Both the position numbers and the translations under genes were made by a program. A stretch of 64,000 nucleotides of DNA from Betaproteobacteria bacterium SCN1 (GTDB lineage: Bacteria; Pseudomonadota; Gammaproteobacteria; Burkholderiales; Thiobacillaceae). This document shows positions 45,900 to 54,209 of the stretch, in pieces (position 1 is the first letter of the stretch; the number at the start of each line of letters is the position of its first letter). Below the pieces are notes generated by a model that was not told where the DNA came from, did no database searches, and saw only the letters and a list, made by a program, of their open reading frames with translations. The DNA lies in assembly GCA_008923315.1 (NCBI GenBank), contig WBSF01000009.1, forward strand, positions 62,001 to 126,000. The letters run 5' to 3'.

Positions 45900-46741
45900 T
45901 GCCACAGCAGCCCCAGCTCGACGCCTTCTGGGACATGATCGACGGCGTCCTGGTGGTCAACCTCGACAGCCGCCCCGACCGCTGGCAGGACGTGCAGGCG
46001 AGGACGGCCGGATTCATTCCCGCGCACAAGCTGCACCGGCTGCCTGCCACGCTGGGTGCGGCCCTGCCCGGCTTCGGGGTGCCGCCCTGGTTTCGCGGCC
46101 GCAAGCGCGACAAGACCTGGGCCGGGCGCGCCGGCTGCGCGCTTTCACACCGCGCGGCGATCGCCCATGCCCGTCAACAAGGCTGGCGCACGGTGCTGAT
46201 CCTGGAAGACGACATCGAACTCGAACCGGCGCTGGCCGAGGTGCTGGCAGGCCTGCCGCAGGCCCTGCAAAAAACCGGCTGGGACGTCTGCTATCTGGGG
46301 TTTACCGATCCGGTTTCGCCCTACCGCACCCTGGCCGAGTTGCCGGCCGGGCATCGTTTGTGCTCCGTATCCGGGTGCAGCACTACCCACGCCTACCTGC
46401 TTCGGAACAGCGTTTACGATTTATTGCTGGAAAAACTGCCAGCCGTCGACAGCATCTGGCCCTGGGTCAGCCGCCACCGCGCCATCGACCGCTGGTATTA
46501 CCGTAATCTGGCGCGCTATTTCGAGGTGCGCGCCGTGTCGCCCTCGGTCATCAATCAGCAGGGCGGCTTCTCCGACATCACCCAACGCCCTCACGAGAAA
46601 GTGCACACCACCCGCGTGCCTGACGCGCGTTACGGCGCCCTGGCCTACCGGCTGCTCGGAAAATTGCGCTGGGCGGGATACCGGCTGGCCGAACCACGCG
46701 ACAGGCTGCGCGGACGCATCAAGCAATTGCGCGGATTCTGA
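45899..46741 (+). CDS. glycosyltransferase family 25 (LPS-type)
   Basis: 280-residue GT25 enzyme. It has VLVVNLDSRPDRWQDVQART at the N-terminus, WAGRAGCALSHRAAIAHARQ, TVLILEDDIELEPAL and the C-terminal AVSPSVINQQGGFSDI block. It is related to the AT-rich GT25 at 44191-45018 but has the local high-GC composition, so the two did not arise by a recent duplication here. The ATG overlaps the stop of the preceding gene and the next gene starts directly at its stop, forming a coupled operon. Confidence 0.87.
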   Translation: MPQQPQLDAFWDMIDGVLVVNLDSRPDRWQDVQARTAGFIPAHKLHRLPATLGAALPGFGVPPWFRGRKRDKTWAGRAGCALSHRAAIAHARQQGWRTVLILEDDIELEPALAEVLAGLPQALQKTGWDVCYLGFTDPVSPYRTLAELPAGHRLCSVSGCSTTHAYLLRNSVYDLLLEKLPAVDSIWPWVSRHRAIDRWYYRNLARYFEVRAVSPSVINQQGGFSDITQRPHEKVHTTRVPDARYGALAYRLLGKLRWAGYRLAEPRDRLRGRIKQLRGF

Positions 46742-47818
46742 ATGTCCATCAGCGACCTGCAGACCCCACCGCCGCGGCTGCGCATCAAATTCCTCGGCAA
46801 GTTCAAGCCCGGCCGCGACGGCGAGGGCTGGCTGAAATGCTTCCCCGGCAGACAGCCGCGCTGGGGAAACTGCGACTTCATTTTCGACCGCGACTGCCGC
46901 GACTACGACTGGCTGGTGGTGTACGACGACCTGCCCTCGCTGGCCGGCGAGCGCCATCCGCTGTGGGTGGAGGAACTGGCCTGCCCGCCGGAGAACACCC
47001 TCTTGATCACCGTCGAGCCGTCTTCGATCAAAACCTACGGCCGGACCTACCTGCGCCAGTTCAACTGGCTGCTGAGCACGCAGGAGCCGTGGGCGACGGG
47101 CCGCCACAAGGGCCTGATTTTTCAGCAGCCCGCGCTGATCTGGTTTTACGCCGACAGTTCGCCGCGCGGCGACTACGACACCCTGGTGTCGCACCTCCCG
47201 TTGGAAAAGACCGCCGACCTGTCGACGGTCTGCTCTAGCAAACGGCAGGGGCATACCCTGCACCGCAGGCGCTACGATTTCACCCAGGCGCTCAAGACCC
47301 GGCTGCCGTTCATGGAGATCTACGGCCACGGCGTGCGCCCGCTCGCCGACAAGGCCGACGCCCTCGACCCCTACCGCTACCACCTGGCGATCGAAAACCA
47401 TCTGGGGCCGCACCACTGGACGGAGAAGCTCGCCGACCCCTTTCTCGGCGCGTGCATGCCGGTCTATTACGGCTGCCCCAACGCCGAGGATTATTTCCCG
47501 CCGGAAAGTTTCATCCGCATCGACATCGCGGATGTCGATGCCGCCGCCGAGACCATCCGGCGCGCGATCCGCGACAAGCTGTGGGAAAAGAACCTGCCTG
47601 CGATTCTGGAGAGCCGCCGCCGGGTGCTGGAGGACTACGGCCCGATTGCCACCGTGGTGCGGCTGGTCAACGAAAGACACCGTGCCAACCGCACCTTGCC
47701 TGCTTCACCGGTTTTCATCCGGAGCCGCCGCTACCTGTACCGGCAGCTGCTGCCGGGCCTGCGCTACGGACTGGAAAAAAGCTGCGTCCGCGCCCGCCAT
47801 CGCTGGGCCGGCGACTGA
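46742..47818 (+). CDS. GT10 family (fucosyltransferase-like) glycosyltransferase
   Basis: 358-residue protein with the GT10 alpha-1,3/4-fucosyltransferase motif in its C-terminal half: YHLAIENHLGPHHWTEKLADPFLGACMPVYYGCPNAEDYFPPESFI (Glu-Asn, then TEK, then PVYYG). The N-terminal half binds the acceptor and is less conserved (IKFLGKFKPGRDGEGW, WLLSTQEPW). It may transfer fucose or another GDP-sugar to lipopolysaccharide. It is the last plus-strand gene of the locus and stops 10 bp from the stop of a convergent GT10 gene. Confidence 0.88.
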   Translation: MSISDLQTPPPRLRIKFLGKFKPGRDGEGWLKCFPGRQPRWGNCDFIFDRDCRDYDWLVVYDDLPSLAGERHPLWVEELACPPENTLLITVEPSSIKTYGRTYLRQFNWLLSTQEPWATGRHKGLIFQQPALIWFYADSSPRGDYDTLVSHLPLEKTADLSTVCSSKRQGHTLHRRRYDFTQALKTRLPFMEIYGHGVRPLADKADALDPYRYHLAIENHLGPHHWTEKLADPFLGACMPVYYGCPNAEDYFPPESFIRIDIADVDAAAETIRRAIRDKLWEKNLPAILESRRRVLEDYGPIATVVRLVNERHRANRTLPASPVFIRSRRYLYRQLLPGLRYGLEKSCVRARHRWAGD

Positions 47819-47827
47819 GCGTCGCGC

Positions 47828-48823
47828 TCAGGCCATGGCCTTGCGCAGTCTGAACAAGTGCCCGCGCGGAAAGCTGCGGAAAGCCTTGTGCGACCGCAGC
47901 GTCACCGCCTTCCCGGCAAGACCCGGTCGGTATAGCCGCTCGGCCCAGTGCGCCGCCCAGGCGAAGGGATTGTAGACGTTCAGCACGCGGTTGCGGGCTT
48001 TCGCCAGCGCGGCCTGGCGCCGGGGGGCGAGCGGCTGACCCAGCAGTTCGGCAATCCGCGCCGCCGCCGCGTCCACGTCCAGATCATTGATCGACAGCAG
48101 CGCCTCCGCAGGCAGGTAATCGCCCACGTTCGGGCAGCCCAGATAGACCGGGTAGGCCCAGCCGAGGTAGGCGTCGGCGAGCTTTTCGGTCCAGTAGTTG
48201 GGCAGCACGCTGTTTTCCAGCACCAGATGAAAGCGGTAAGGCAGGATCGCGTCCATCTTGTCGTCGATGGGCTCGAAGCCGCGCCCGAAATGCACCAGCC
48301 GCTCGCCCAGACGCTGCTTCAGCCCGTCGAGCAGGGCCAGCCGCTGGCGCTGGCCTTCGGTCCTGCTGGCGTTGGAGCACACCACGGCGATGCGGTTCTG
48401 CTTCTCGGGGCAGGCCAGCGCGGACAGGTAATCGTAACCGTAGCGGTAGGCGTTGCTGCTGCGGTCGAGGCCGACGTGCCAGTTGAGCCCGAGCGCGCTC
48501 ACGTGCAGATGGGGATGGCGCGACTCGGCGTGGCTGTCGACGACGTGGCCGAACTGCCGGTAGAACGCCTGCGGATACAGCTTTTTCGACAGCGGTTCTC
48601 CGGCGATGAACAGGGTGTTCTGCGGCGCAGCGATGAAGCGATCATACGGGCGCATGTTTCCCAGCACGACGCTGAAATCCGTGCGGCCTCCGGGCTCGGG
48701 ATTGAAGTCGAAACGGCAGCGCCCCCAGGCCAAGCTGCCGCCCGGCGTCAGCAATGCCATGCCGCCGGGCGCGCAGTCCATGTTGATCCGGACGTGAAGC
48801 GCGCCGTCTTCCTTCCCCGGCAC
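47828..48823 (-). CDS. second GT10 family (fucosyltransferase-like) glycosyltransferase
   Basis: 331-residue GT10 protein, paralogous to but clearly different from the plus-strand one. Its motif reads FHLVLENSVLPNYWTEKLADAYLGWAYPVYLGCPNVGDYLP, and the preceding part has FIAAPQNTLFIAGEPLSKKLYPQAFYRQFGHVVDSH. The start is set at a GTG (48821-48823) five bases after the stop of the phosphomutase gene on the same strand. An ATG 14 codons further in is the alternative. Co-transcription with the mutase, which makes hexose-1-phosphates, links it to nucleotide-sugar supply. Confidence 0.86.
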   Translation of the reverse strand: MPGKEDGALHVRINMDCAPGGMALLTPGGSLAWGRCRFDFNPEPGGRTDFSVVLGNMRPYDRFIAAPQNTLFIAGEPLSKKLYPQAFYRQFGHVVDSHAESRHPHLHVSALGLNWHVGLDRSSNAYRYGYDYLSALACPEKQNRIAVVCSNASRTEGQRQRLALLDGLKQRLGERLVHFGRGFEPIDDKMDAILPYRFHLVLENSVLPNYWTEKLADAYLGWAYPVYLGCPNVGDYLPAEALLSINDLDVDAAAARIAELLGQPLAPRRQAALAKARNRVLNVYNPFAWAAHWAERLYRPGLAGKAVTLRSHKAFRSFPRGHLFRLRKAMA

Positions 48824-48828
48824 CGCGC

Positions 48829-50202
48829 TCAAAACGGCAGCGCGAGGCCGGGCGCGGCCTCGTGGATCACGCGGCGGAAATCGGCCTGGATGCGTTCCAG
48901 CGCGGCGGCGGTGTCGGCCTCGAAGCGCAGCACGATCACCGGCGTGGTGTTCGACGGGCGCGCGAGGCCGAAGCCGTCGGCGTATTCCACGCGCAGGCCG
49001 TCGAGCGTGATGACGTCCTTCGCGTCGGGGAATTTCGCCGTCTTCTGCAGCCGCTCCATCAGCGCGTAGTGTTCGCCCTCGGCCATCCTGATGTTGAGCT
49101 CGGGCGTGTTCACCGTGTCGGGCAGGCTGTGCAGGGTGGCGTCGATGTCGGCCTGCTTCGACAGGTATTCGAGCAGCCGCGCGCCGGCGTAGAGGCCGTC
49201 GTCGAAGCCGTACCAGCGTTCCTTGAAGAAGACGTGGCCGGACATTTCGCCGGCCAGGAGCGCGCCGGTCTCCTTCATCTTGGCCTTGATGAAGCTGTGG
49301 CCGGTCTTCCACAGCGTGGGTTTGCCGCCGCGCGCGCGAATCCACGGGAAGAGATTGCGCGTGGACTTGACGTCGAAAATGATTTCCGCGCCGGGGTTGC
49401 GCGAGAGCACGTCGTCGGCGAACAGCATCAACTGGCGGTCGGGGAAGATGATGCTGCCGTCCTTGGTGACCACTCCCAGGCGGTCGCCGTCGCCGTCGAA
49501 GGCGAGCCCGATTTCGGCGTCGCTGGCCGCGAGGCGCGCGATCAGGTCGACGAGGTTTTTCGGTTGCGAGGGGTCGGGGTGGTGGTTGGGAAAGTTGCCG
49601 TCGACCTCGCAGAACATTTCCTCGACTTCGCAGCCGAGTGCGCGGTACAGGGGGCCGGCGAAGGCGCCGGGCACGCCGTTGCCGCAATCGACGATGATTT
49701 TCATCGGGCGGGCAAGCTTGATGTCGGAGACGATGCGCGCCTGGTATTCGGGCGCGATGTCGTGGGTGCGGTAGCCGCCTTCGCCGGCGGTGAGATCGTT
49801 CCTGAGCAGGCGCTCGCGCAGCTTCTGGATCGCCTCGCCGGAAAGCGTCTCGCCGCCGAGCACCATCTTCAGGCCGTTGTAGTCGGGCGGGTTGTGGCTG
49901 CCGGTGACCATCACCGCGCTGTTGGTGTTCAGTTGATACGCGGCGAAATAGGTCATCGGCGTGGCGACCATGCCGAGGTCGACGACGCCGATGCCGGCTT
50001 TCTGGATGCCGCGTGCCAGCGCCGCAGCCATGTCGGGGCCGGACAGCCGGCCGTCGCGGCCGATGCAGATTTCGCTCTGGCCGCGCGCCACGGCCTCGGA
50101 GCCGATGGCATGGCCGATGGCCTCGACGATTTCAGGCGTGAAGGTCTTGCCGACGATGCCGCGGATGTCGTAGGCCTTGAAGATTTCCTTGGGGTATTCC
50201 AC
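48829..50202 (-). CDS. algC: phosphomannomutase/phosphoglucomutase (AlgC type)
   Basis: Interconverts hexose 6- and 1-phosphates, feeding GDP-mannose and UDP-glucose pathways for surface glycans. The 457-residue protein has the catalytic serine loop VTGSHNPPDYNG, the metal-binding FDGDGDRLG loop, the sugar-binding GEMSGHVFFKE loop and the phosphate-binding RPSNTTPV at the C-terminus. The N-terminus EYPKEIFKAYDIRG is typical. The start is a GTG (50200-50202) with a GGGAG site. It is followed by the GT10 gene with a 5-bp gap. Confidence 0.95.
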   Translation of the reverse strand: MEYPKEIFKAYDIRGIVGKTFTPEIVEAIGHAIGSEAVARGQSEICIGRDGRLSGPDMAAALARGIQKAGIGVVDLGMVATPMTYFAAYQLNTNSAVMVTGSHNPPDYNGLKMVLGGETLSGEAIQKLRERLLRNDLTAGEGGYRTHDIAPEYQARIVSDIKLARPMKIIVDCGNGVPGAFAGPLYRALGCEVEEMFCEVDGNFPNHHPDPSQPKNLVDLIARLAASDAEIGLAFDGDGDRLGVVTKDGSIIFPDRQLMLFADDVLSRNPGAEIIFDVKSTRNLFPWIRARGGKPTLWKTGHSFIKAKMKETGALLAGEMSGHVFFKERWYGFDDGLYAGARLLEYLSKQADIDATLHSLPDTVNTPELNIRMAEGEHYALMERLQKTAKFPDAKDVITLDGLRVEYADGFGLARPSNTTPVIVLRFEADTAAALERIQADFRRVIHEAAPGLALPF

Positions 50203-50234
50203 AACGCGCTCCCTGATTGGCGAATGCGTCGATT

Positions 50235-51206
50235 CTAGCGCGGCGTCGCGTCGAAATGCTGCATCAGGCGTGCCGGAAGCCAGTCCGCGTTGCCCGGAAA
50301 AGGGCCGGACGGAAAGGCGACGTGGCCGCCCGTTGCGGGCTGTTCCAGCGCGACGGCCGGCGAAACCTCTTCGGGACGGGGCAGGGCCTCGGCGGGCAGA
50401 AAGGGGTCGTTCTTCGCGTTGACGATCAGCGTGGGCACGGCGATGGTTCCGAGCAGCGGCTTGCTGGACGCCTGCGCCCAGTAATCGTCGGCGTCGCGAA
50501 AGCCGTGCAGGCGCGCGGTGACCAGCGTGTCGAATGCGCGGAAAGTGGCGGCTTTGCGGATAGCCACGGCATCGAGCAGGCCGGGAAAGCGCGCGGCGAT
50601 GCGCAAGGCCTTGGCCCGGAGCGTGACGAGAAAGCGGGCGGTGTAGACGCGGCGGTTGAAGCCGCGGTCGAGCGTGTTGCCGGCGGCGGCCAGATCGAGC
50701 GGTGCGGAGATGGCCGCGGCGCGGTCGACGAGCGCTGTGGCATGTTCGCCGGCCTCGCCCAGCCATTTCAGCAGGGCGTTGCCGCCGAGCGAGACGCCGA
50801 CGGCATGGTGCGGTATACCGGGAAGCCGTGCGGCGACATGGCGCAGCATGGTTTCGATGTCGGCCGAGTCGCCGGCGAAATAGGCGCGCGGCAGACGGTT
50901 GTCCTCGCCCGAGCAGCCGCGGAAATGCGCGACGACGCCGGTCCAGCCGCGCCGGTTCAGCGCGCGCATGAGGTCGCGCGCATAGAAGCTGGCGGAATCG
51001 CCCTCCAGACCGTGGAACAGCACCACGGCCGGCTGGCCGGGGCGGCCGTCGGCCCAGTCGAAATCGAGAAAATCGCCATCGGGAAGTTCGAGCCGTTCGC
51101 GCCGGTAGCGCACGTGCGGCACCCGGACGAAGAGGCTGGTGTAAAGGGTTTGCAGGTGGCCGCCCGGCAGCCAGGCGGGCGCCGCATAGGCCCGGGAAGG
51201 CGTCAT
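50235..51206 (-). CDS. YheT family alpha/beta hydrolase
   Basis: 323-residue hydrolase of the YheT/EMB8 group. It has the N-terminal PAWLPGGHLQTLY, oxyanion strand VVLFHGLEGDSASFY, the nucleophile elbow GVSLGGNALLKWLGE, the acid in VNAKNDPFLP and the histidine in GGHVAFPSG. The substrate is unknown; relatives act on acyl esters. It lies between the mutase gene (32 bp) and an NTF2-like gene on the same strand. Confidence 0.92.
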   Translation of the reverse strand: MTPSRAYAAPAWLPGGHLQTLYTSLFVRVPHVRYRRERLELPDGDFLDFDWADGRPGQPAVVLFHGLEGDSASFYARDLMRALNRRGWTGVVAHFRGCSGEDNRLPRAYFAGDSADIETMLRHVAARLPGIPHHAVGVSLGGNALLKWLGEAGEHATALVDRAAAISAPLDLAAAGNTLDRGFNRRVYTARFLVTLRAKALRIAARFPGLLDAVAIRKAATFRAFDTLVTARLHGFRDADDYWAQASSKPLLGTIAVPTLIVNAKNDPFLPAEALPRPEEVSPAVALEQPATGGHVAFPSGPFPGNADWLPARLMQHFDATPR

Positions 51207-51231
51207 GCGGTCCGCATGCAATCCATTGACG

Positions 51232-51678
51232 TCAGTGCAGCACCGGCGGTGCGGTGCGTGCGGGCGGGTTGCCCCCGACCTGCAGCGGCGAGGCGTGGTG
51301 GAGCACCATGCGCCAGCCGTCGGCGTCGCGGCGGTAGAGATTGGTGGCGAGGATCGGCGGCCGGGGTTCGGTTTCGTGGCCGATGGTGAGGTATTCGCGC
51401 ACGATGCGTACGACGCGGTCGGATTCCCGGATTTCGTGCGCCAGTTCGACCTGGACGCTGAACTGGCCCGCCGCCTCGAACATGCTGCGCCAGCCCGCGG
51501 CAACTGCTGCGCGGCCGTCCAGCGGCGCAGCGAGTGGATGGATGCAGGCGATGCGTTCGTCGCCCGCCCAGACCTGCATCATGTCGTCGAGCGAGCGCGA
51601 TTCGAATGCCTGATAGAACGCCGCCTCGGCTGCTTCCGGTGTGGGGAAACGCACGGGTTTATTCGGTGATGCCGGCAA
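51232..51678 (-). CDS. SnoaL/NTF2-like protein (YybH/DUF4440 type)
   Basis: 148-residue small protein with an NTF2 cone fold signature. It has the N-terminal AEAAFYQAFESRSLDDMMQVWAGDERIACIHPLAAPLDGRAAVAAGWR, then a beta-rich end with VRIVREYLTIG and TNLYRRDADGWRMVLHHASP. No catalytic assignment can be made. Its start overlaps the 3' end of the secreted DUF302 gene by 20 bp, suggesting translational coupling. Confidence 0.8.
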   Translation of the reverse strand: MPASPNKPVRFPTPEAAEAAFYQAFESRSLDDMMQVWAGDERIACIHPLAAPLDGRAAVAAGWRSMFEAAGQFSVQVELAHEIRESDRVVRIVREYLTIGHETEPRPPILATNLYRRDADGWRMVLHHASPLQVGGNPPARTAPPVLH

Positions 51679-52177
51679 GCACCGCCTTTTCTTCCTCGGC
51701 GAACTGTTTGAGCAGCGGGGCGAAAGCCGGCGCGGCCATCTGCGCCATCATGTCGGTGTTCGGCTTTGCGATGTAGACCTTGCCGTCGCCACCTTCGAAC
51801 ACGCTCATGCGGCAAGGCACGAAGGGCATGGCGCGGCTGGCCATCTGGGCTTTGAGCAGGTTTTCGGCGAGATCCTTCCGGCACAGGGTCAGCATGGTGA
51901 AGGGCTTGGCGTTCTTCTGGCCGGCTTTCAGCATTGCGTCCTGCATGTCCACGGCCGGGCCGATCTCCCAGCCGCGTTTGCGGCCGGCATCCTGCAGCGC
52001 GGCGATGGTTTCGCGGTAGCCCAGCCGGCTTTTCTGTTCGCTCATCATCGCGGCCATCAGTCTGGCCTGCGCTTCCTGCATTTTTTTCATTTCGGCCTGG
52101 ACGTCGGCCGAGTTGCCGGCGGCGGATGCCGTGGCGCTGGCGAGCAACAGGACAGCGAGGGAAGCGAAGCGTTTCAT
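51659..52177 (-). CDS. secreted DUF302 domain protein
   Basis: 172-residue protein with a signal peptide (KRFASLAVLLLASATASA), then a short Met/Gln/Lys-rich helix likely to form a coiled coil (VQAEMKKMQEAQARLMAAMMSEQ), then a DUF302 domain (ETIAALQDAGRKRGWEIG and the later MLTLCRKDLAENLLKAQMASRAMPFVPCRMSVFEGGDGKVYI). The two cysteines could form a disulfide or bind a metal. An AGGAGA ribosome-binding site supports the ATG at 52177. Function unknown. Confidence 0.8.
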   Translation of the reverse strand: MKRFASLAVLLLASATASAAGNSADVQAEMKKMQEAQARLMAAMMSEQKSRLGYRETIAALQDAGRKRGWEIGPAVDMQDAMLKAGQKNAKPFTMLTLCRKDLAENLLKAQMASRAMPFVPCRMSVFEGGDGKVYIAKPNTDMMAQMAAPAFAPLLKQFAEEEKAVLAGITE

Positions 52178-52215
52178 GGCGATCTCCTTGCGTGGGGGAT
52201 GATGCGGTGCGGCAC

Positions 52216-52419
52216 TCAATGGCCGCCGCCGCTGGGTTTGCCTTTCAGGCGGTACAGTGTGCCGCAGTAGGGGCAGAGTGCGTCGCCGCGCGACTCGATC
52301 GGCAGGAACACGCGCGGATGCGCGTTCCAGTCGGCATGGCGCGGCAGGGGGCAATGCAGGGGCAGGTCGCTTTCGTCGACTTCGATGACGCGTTGCGTAT
52401 TGTCGTGCCGTTCGCTCAT
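52216..52419 (-). CDS. small zinc-finger (CHCC-type) protein
   Basis: 67-residue protein. It has LPLHCPLP, then ADWNAHPRVFLPIE and ALCPYCGTLYRLK, which fit the zf-CHCC pattern (Cys, His, Cys, Cys) of small bacterial proteins related to the NDUFS6 zinc domain. It is commonly found next to ilvE in betaproteobacteria, as here (17 bp downstream of ilvE on the same strand). The role is unknown. Confidence 0.82.
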   Translation of the reverse strand: MSERHDNTQRVIEVDESDLPLHCPLPRHADWNAHPRVFLPIESRGDALCPYCGTLYRLKGKPSGGGH

Positions 52420-52436
52420 GCAAGGGGCTCCGGGGC

Positions 52437-53360
52437 TTATTTGACGGGGGTGAGCCAGTCGACGTGCGCGGATGCGCGACCATGCACGCAGTCGAAATAC
52501 ATAGCCTGCAGTTGCGTCGTGATCGGCCCGCGCGTGCCTTCGCCGATGGCGCGGTTGTCGAGTTCGCGGATTGGCGTGACTTCGGCGGCGGTGCCGGTGA
52601 AGAAGGCTTCGTCGGCCGAGTAGACTTCGTCGCGCGTGATGCGTTTCTCGATCACCGGCAGACCGATTTCACCGGCAAGCTGGATGATGGTGTCGCGCGT
52701 GATGCCCTCCAGCGCGGAGGTGAGGTCCGGCGTGTAGAGCTTGCCGTTGCGGATGATGAAGATGTTTTCACCGGAACCTTCGGCGACGAAACCGTCCACG
52801 TCCAGCAGCAGCGCTTCCTGGTAGCCGTCCATCTCGGCTTCCTTGTGGGCCAGGATCGAATTCATGTAGTTGCCATTGGCCTTGGCCTTGCACATCGTGA
52901 TGTTGACGTGATGGCGCGAGAACGAGCTGGTCTTCACGCGGATGCCGTTCCGGATCGCGTCGTCGCCCATGTAGGCGCCCCACGGCCAGGCGGCGACGAT
53001 GACGTGCACCGACAGGTTCTTGGCCGAAATGCCCATCGCCTCGGCGCCGAAGAAGGCCATCGGGCGCAGGTAGCCGGATTCGAGCGCGTTTTCCCGTACG
53101 ACCATGCGCTGCGCTTCGGTGATCGTGGCCTTGTCGAAAGGCATCTGCATGCCGAGGATGTGGGCCGAGCGGAACAGCCGGTCGGTGTGTTCGGGCAGAC
53201 GGAAGATCGCAGTGCCCTGTTCGGCCTTGTAGGCGCGTACGCCCTCGAAAACGCCCATGCCATAGTGCAGGGTGTGGGTGAGCACATGGGTGGTGGCTTC
53301 GCGCCAGGGAACGAGTTTGCCGTCGTACCAGATGACGCCGTCGCGGTCGGCCATGGACAT
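52437..53360 (-). CDS. ilvE: branched-chain amino acid aminotransferase
   Basis: PLP enzyme for the last step of leucine, isoleucine and valine synthesis. The 307-residue protein has the class IV features HTLHYGMGVFEGVRAY, SRHHVNITMCKAKANGNYMNSILA (PLP lysine), AEMDGYQEALLLDVDGFVAEGSGENIF and AFFTGTAAEVTPIRELD. Two ATGs (53360 and 53354) are possible. A TAAAAT -10-like hexamer on the minus strand lies near 53400. It is divergent from the RNase T2 gene. Confidence 0.96.
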   Translation of the reverse strand: MSMADRDGVIWYDGKLVPWREATTHVLTHTLHYGMGVFEGVRAYKAEQGTAIFRLPEHTDRLFRSAHILGMQMPFDKATITEAQRMVVRENALESGYLRPMAFFGAEAMGISAKNLSVHVIVAAWPWGAYMGDDAIRNGIRVKTSSFSRHHVNITMCKAKANGNYMNSILAHKEAEMDGYQEALLLDVDGFVAEGSGENIFIIRNGKLYTPDLTSALEGITRDTIIQLAGEIGLPVIEKRITRDEVYSADEAFFTGTAAEVTPIRELDNRAIGEGTRGPITTQLQAMYFDCVHGRASAHVDWLTPVK

Positions 53361-53462
53361 GATGGAAGGTCTCTTTCTTGCAGGATGGGGAGGAGCGCGA
53401 ATTTTACCGGATTCCGGCCGCCGCCGGCTTTGTGGCACGATGCCGGGCTGGAGGAAGACAGA

Positions 53463-54209
53463 ATGTCGAGGAGAGCACTGCTGGCCGTGCTGGCCCTGTG
53501 GGCGATGGGTGCCCAGGCGGCGCCTGCGCGCTTCGATTACTACCTGCTCGCGTTGTCGGTCGCGCCGGCTTTTTGCGAAGACAACCCGGCACGTACGCGC
53601 ACCTATGCGCAGTGCCGGCAGTTGTCGGCGCCGGCCTTCCGGGCCATGCCCTTGACCCTGCATGGCTTGTGGCCGAACCGGCTGAACCGGCGGCATCCGG
53701 CCTTCTGCGCGGGCGAAGCCGGAGGCGGCTTCTGTCGTCTGCCCGCCGTTCGCCTGCCGCCCGAAACTCGGGCGCGGCTCGGACGCGCGATGCCCGGCAC
53801 GGCGGATTGCCTGGATCGCTATCAATGGCAGAAGCACGGCAGTTGTTCCGGTATGCGCGAGACCGATTATTTCGCGGCGTCGGCGGCGCTGACCGAGCGG
53901 GTCAACCGCGCGCTGGGCGATGTGCTGGCACGCCACATGGGGCGGGAAGTGGCGCTCGACACGTTGCGCGCGGCGCTGCGGCGCAACGACCCGGCGCTGG
54001 CGGACGCAGTGACCTTCGACTGCGCTACGCCGCATACGCCCAGTCCGGCGAAACGCCGCCCCATGCTGCGCGAAGTGCGGGTGAGCTTCGAGCGCAACCC
54101 CGCCACCGGCGGACCGGGCCGTCCGCTGGCATACGAGCGCATCGGCCGGACGTCGTTCAATTCGGGATGCCCCAACGGGCGCGCTTATGTCGATACGCCG
54201 CTGGATTGA
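53463..54209 (+). CDS. secreted ribonuclease T2 family protein
   Basis: 248-residue periplasmic RNase T2 with a signal peptide (RALLAVLALWAMGAQA). Both catalytic segments are intact: CAS1 as LTLHGLWPN and CAS2 as QWQKHGSC. Each carries an active-site histidine, and cysteines are spaced as in E. coli RNase I. The family degrades RNA nonspecifically through 2',3'-cyclic phosphates. A GGAGGAAGA ribosome-binding site precedes the ATG. Its last 23 bases overlap the start of the TPR gene. Confidence 0.93.
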   Translation: MSRRALLAVLALWAMGAQAAPARFDYYLLALSVAPAFCEDNPARTRTYAQCRQLSAPAFRAMPLTLHGLWPNRLNRRHPAFCAGEAGGGFCRLPAVRLPPETRARLGRAMPGTADCLDRYQWQKHGSCSGMRETDYFAASAALTERVNRALGDVLARHMGREVALDTLRAALRRNDPALADAVTFDCATPHTPSPAKRRPMLREVRVSFERNPATGGPGRPLAYERIGRTSFNSGCPNGRAYVDTPLD

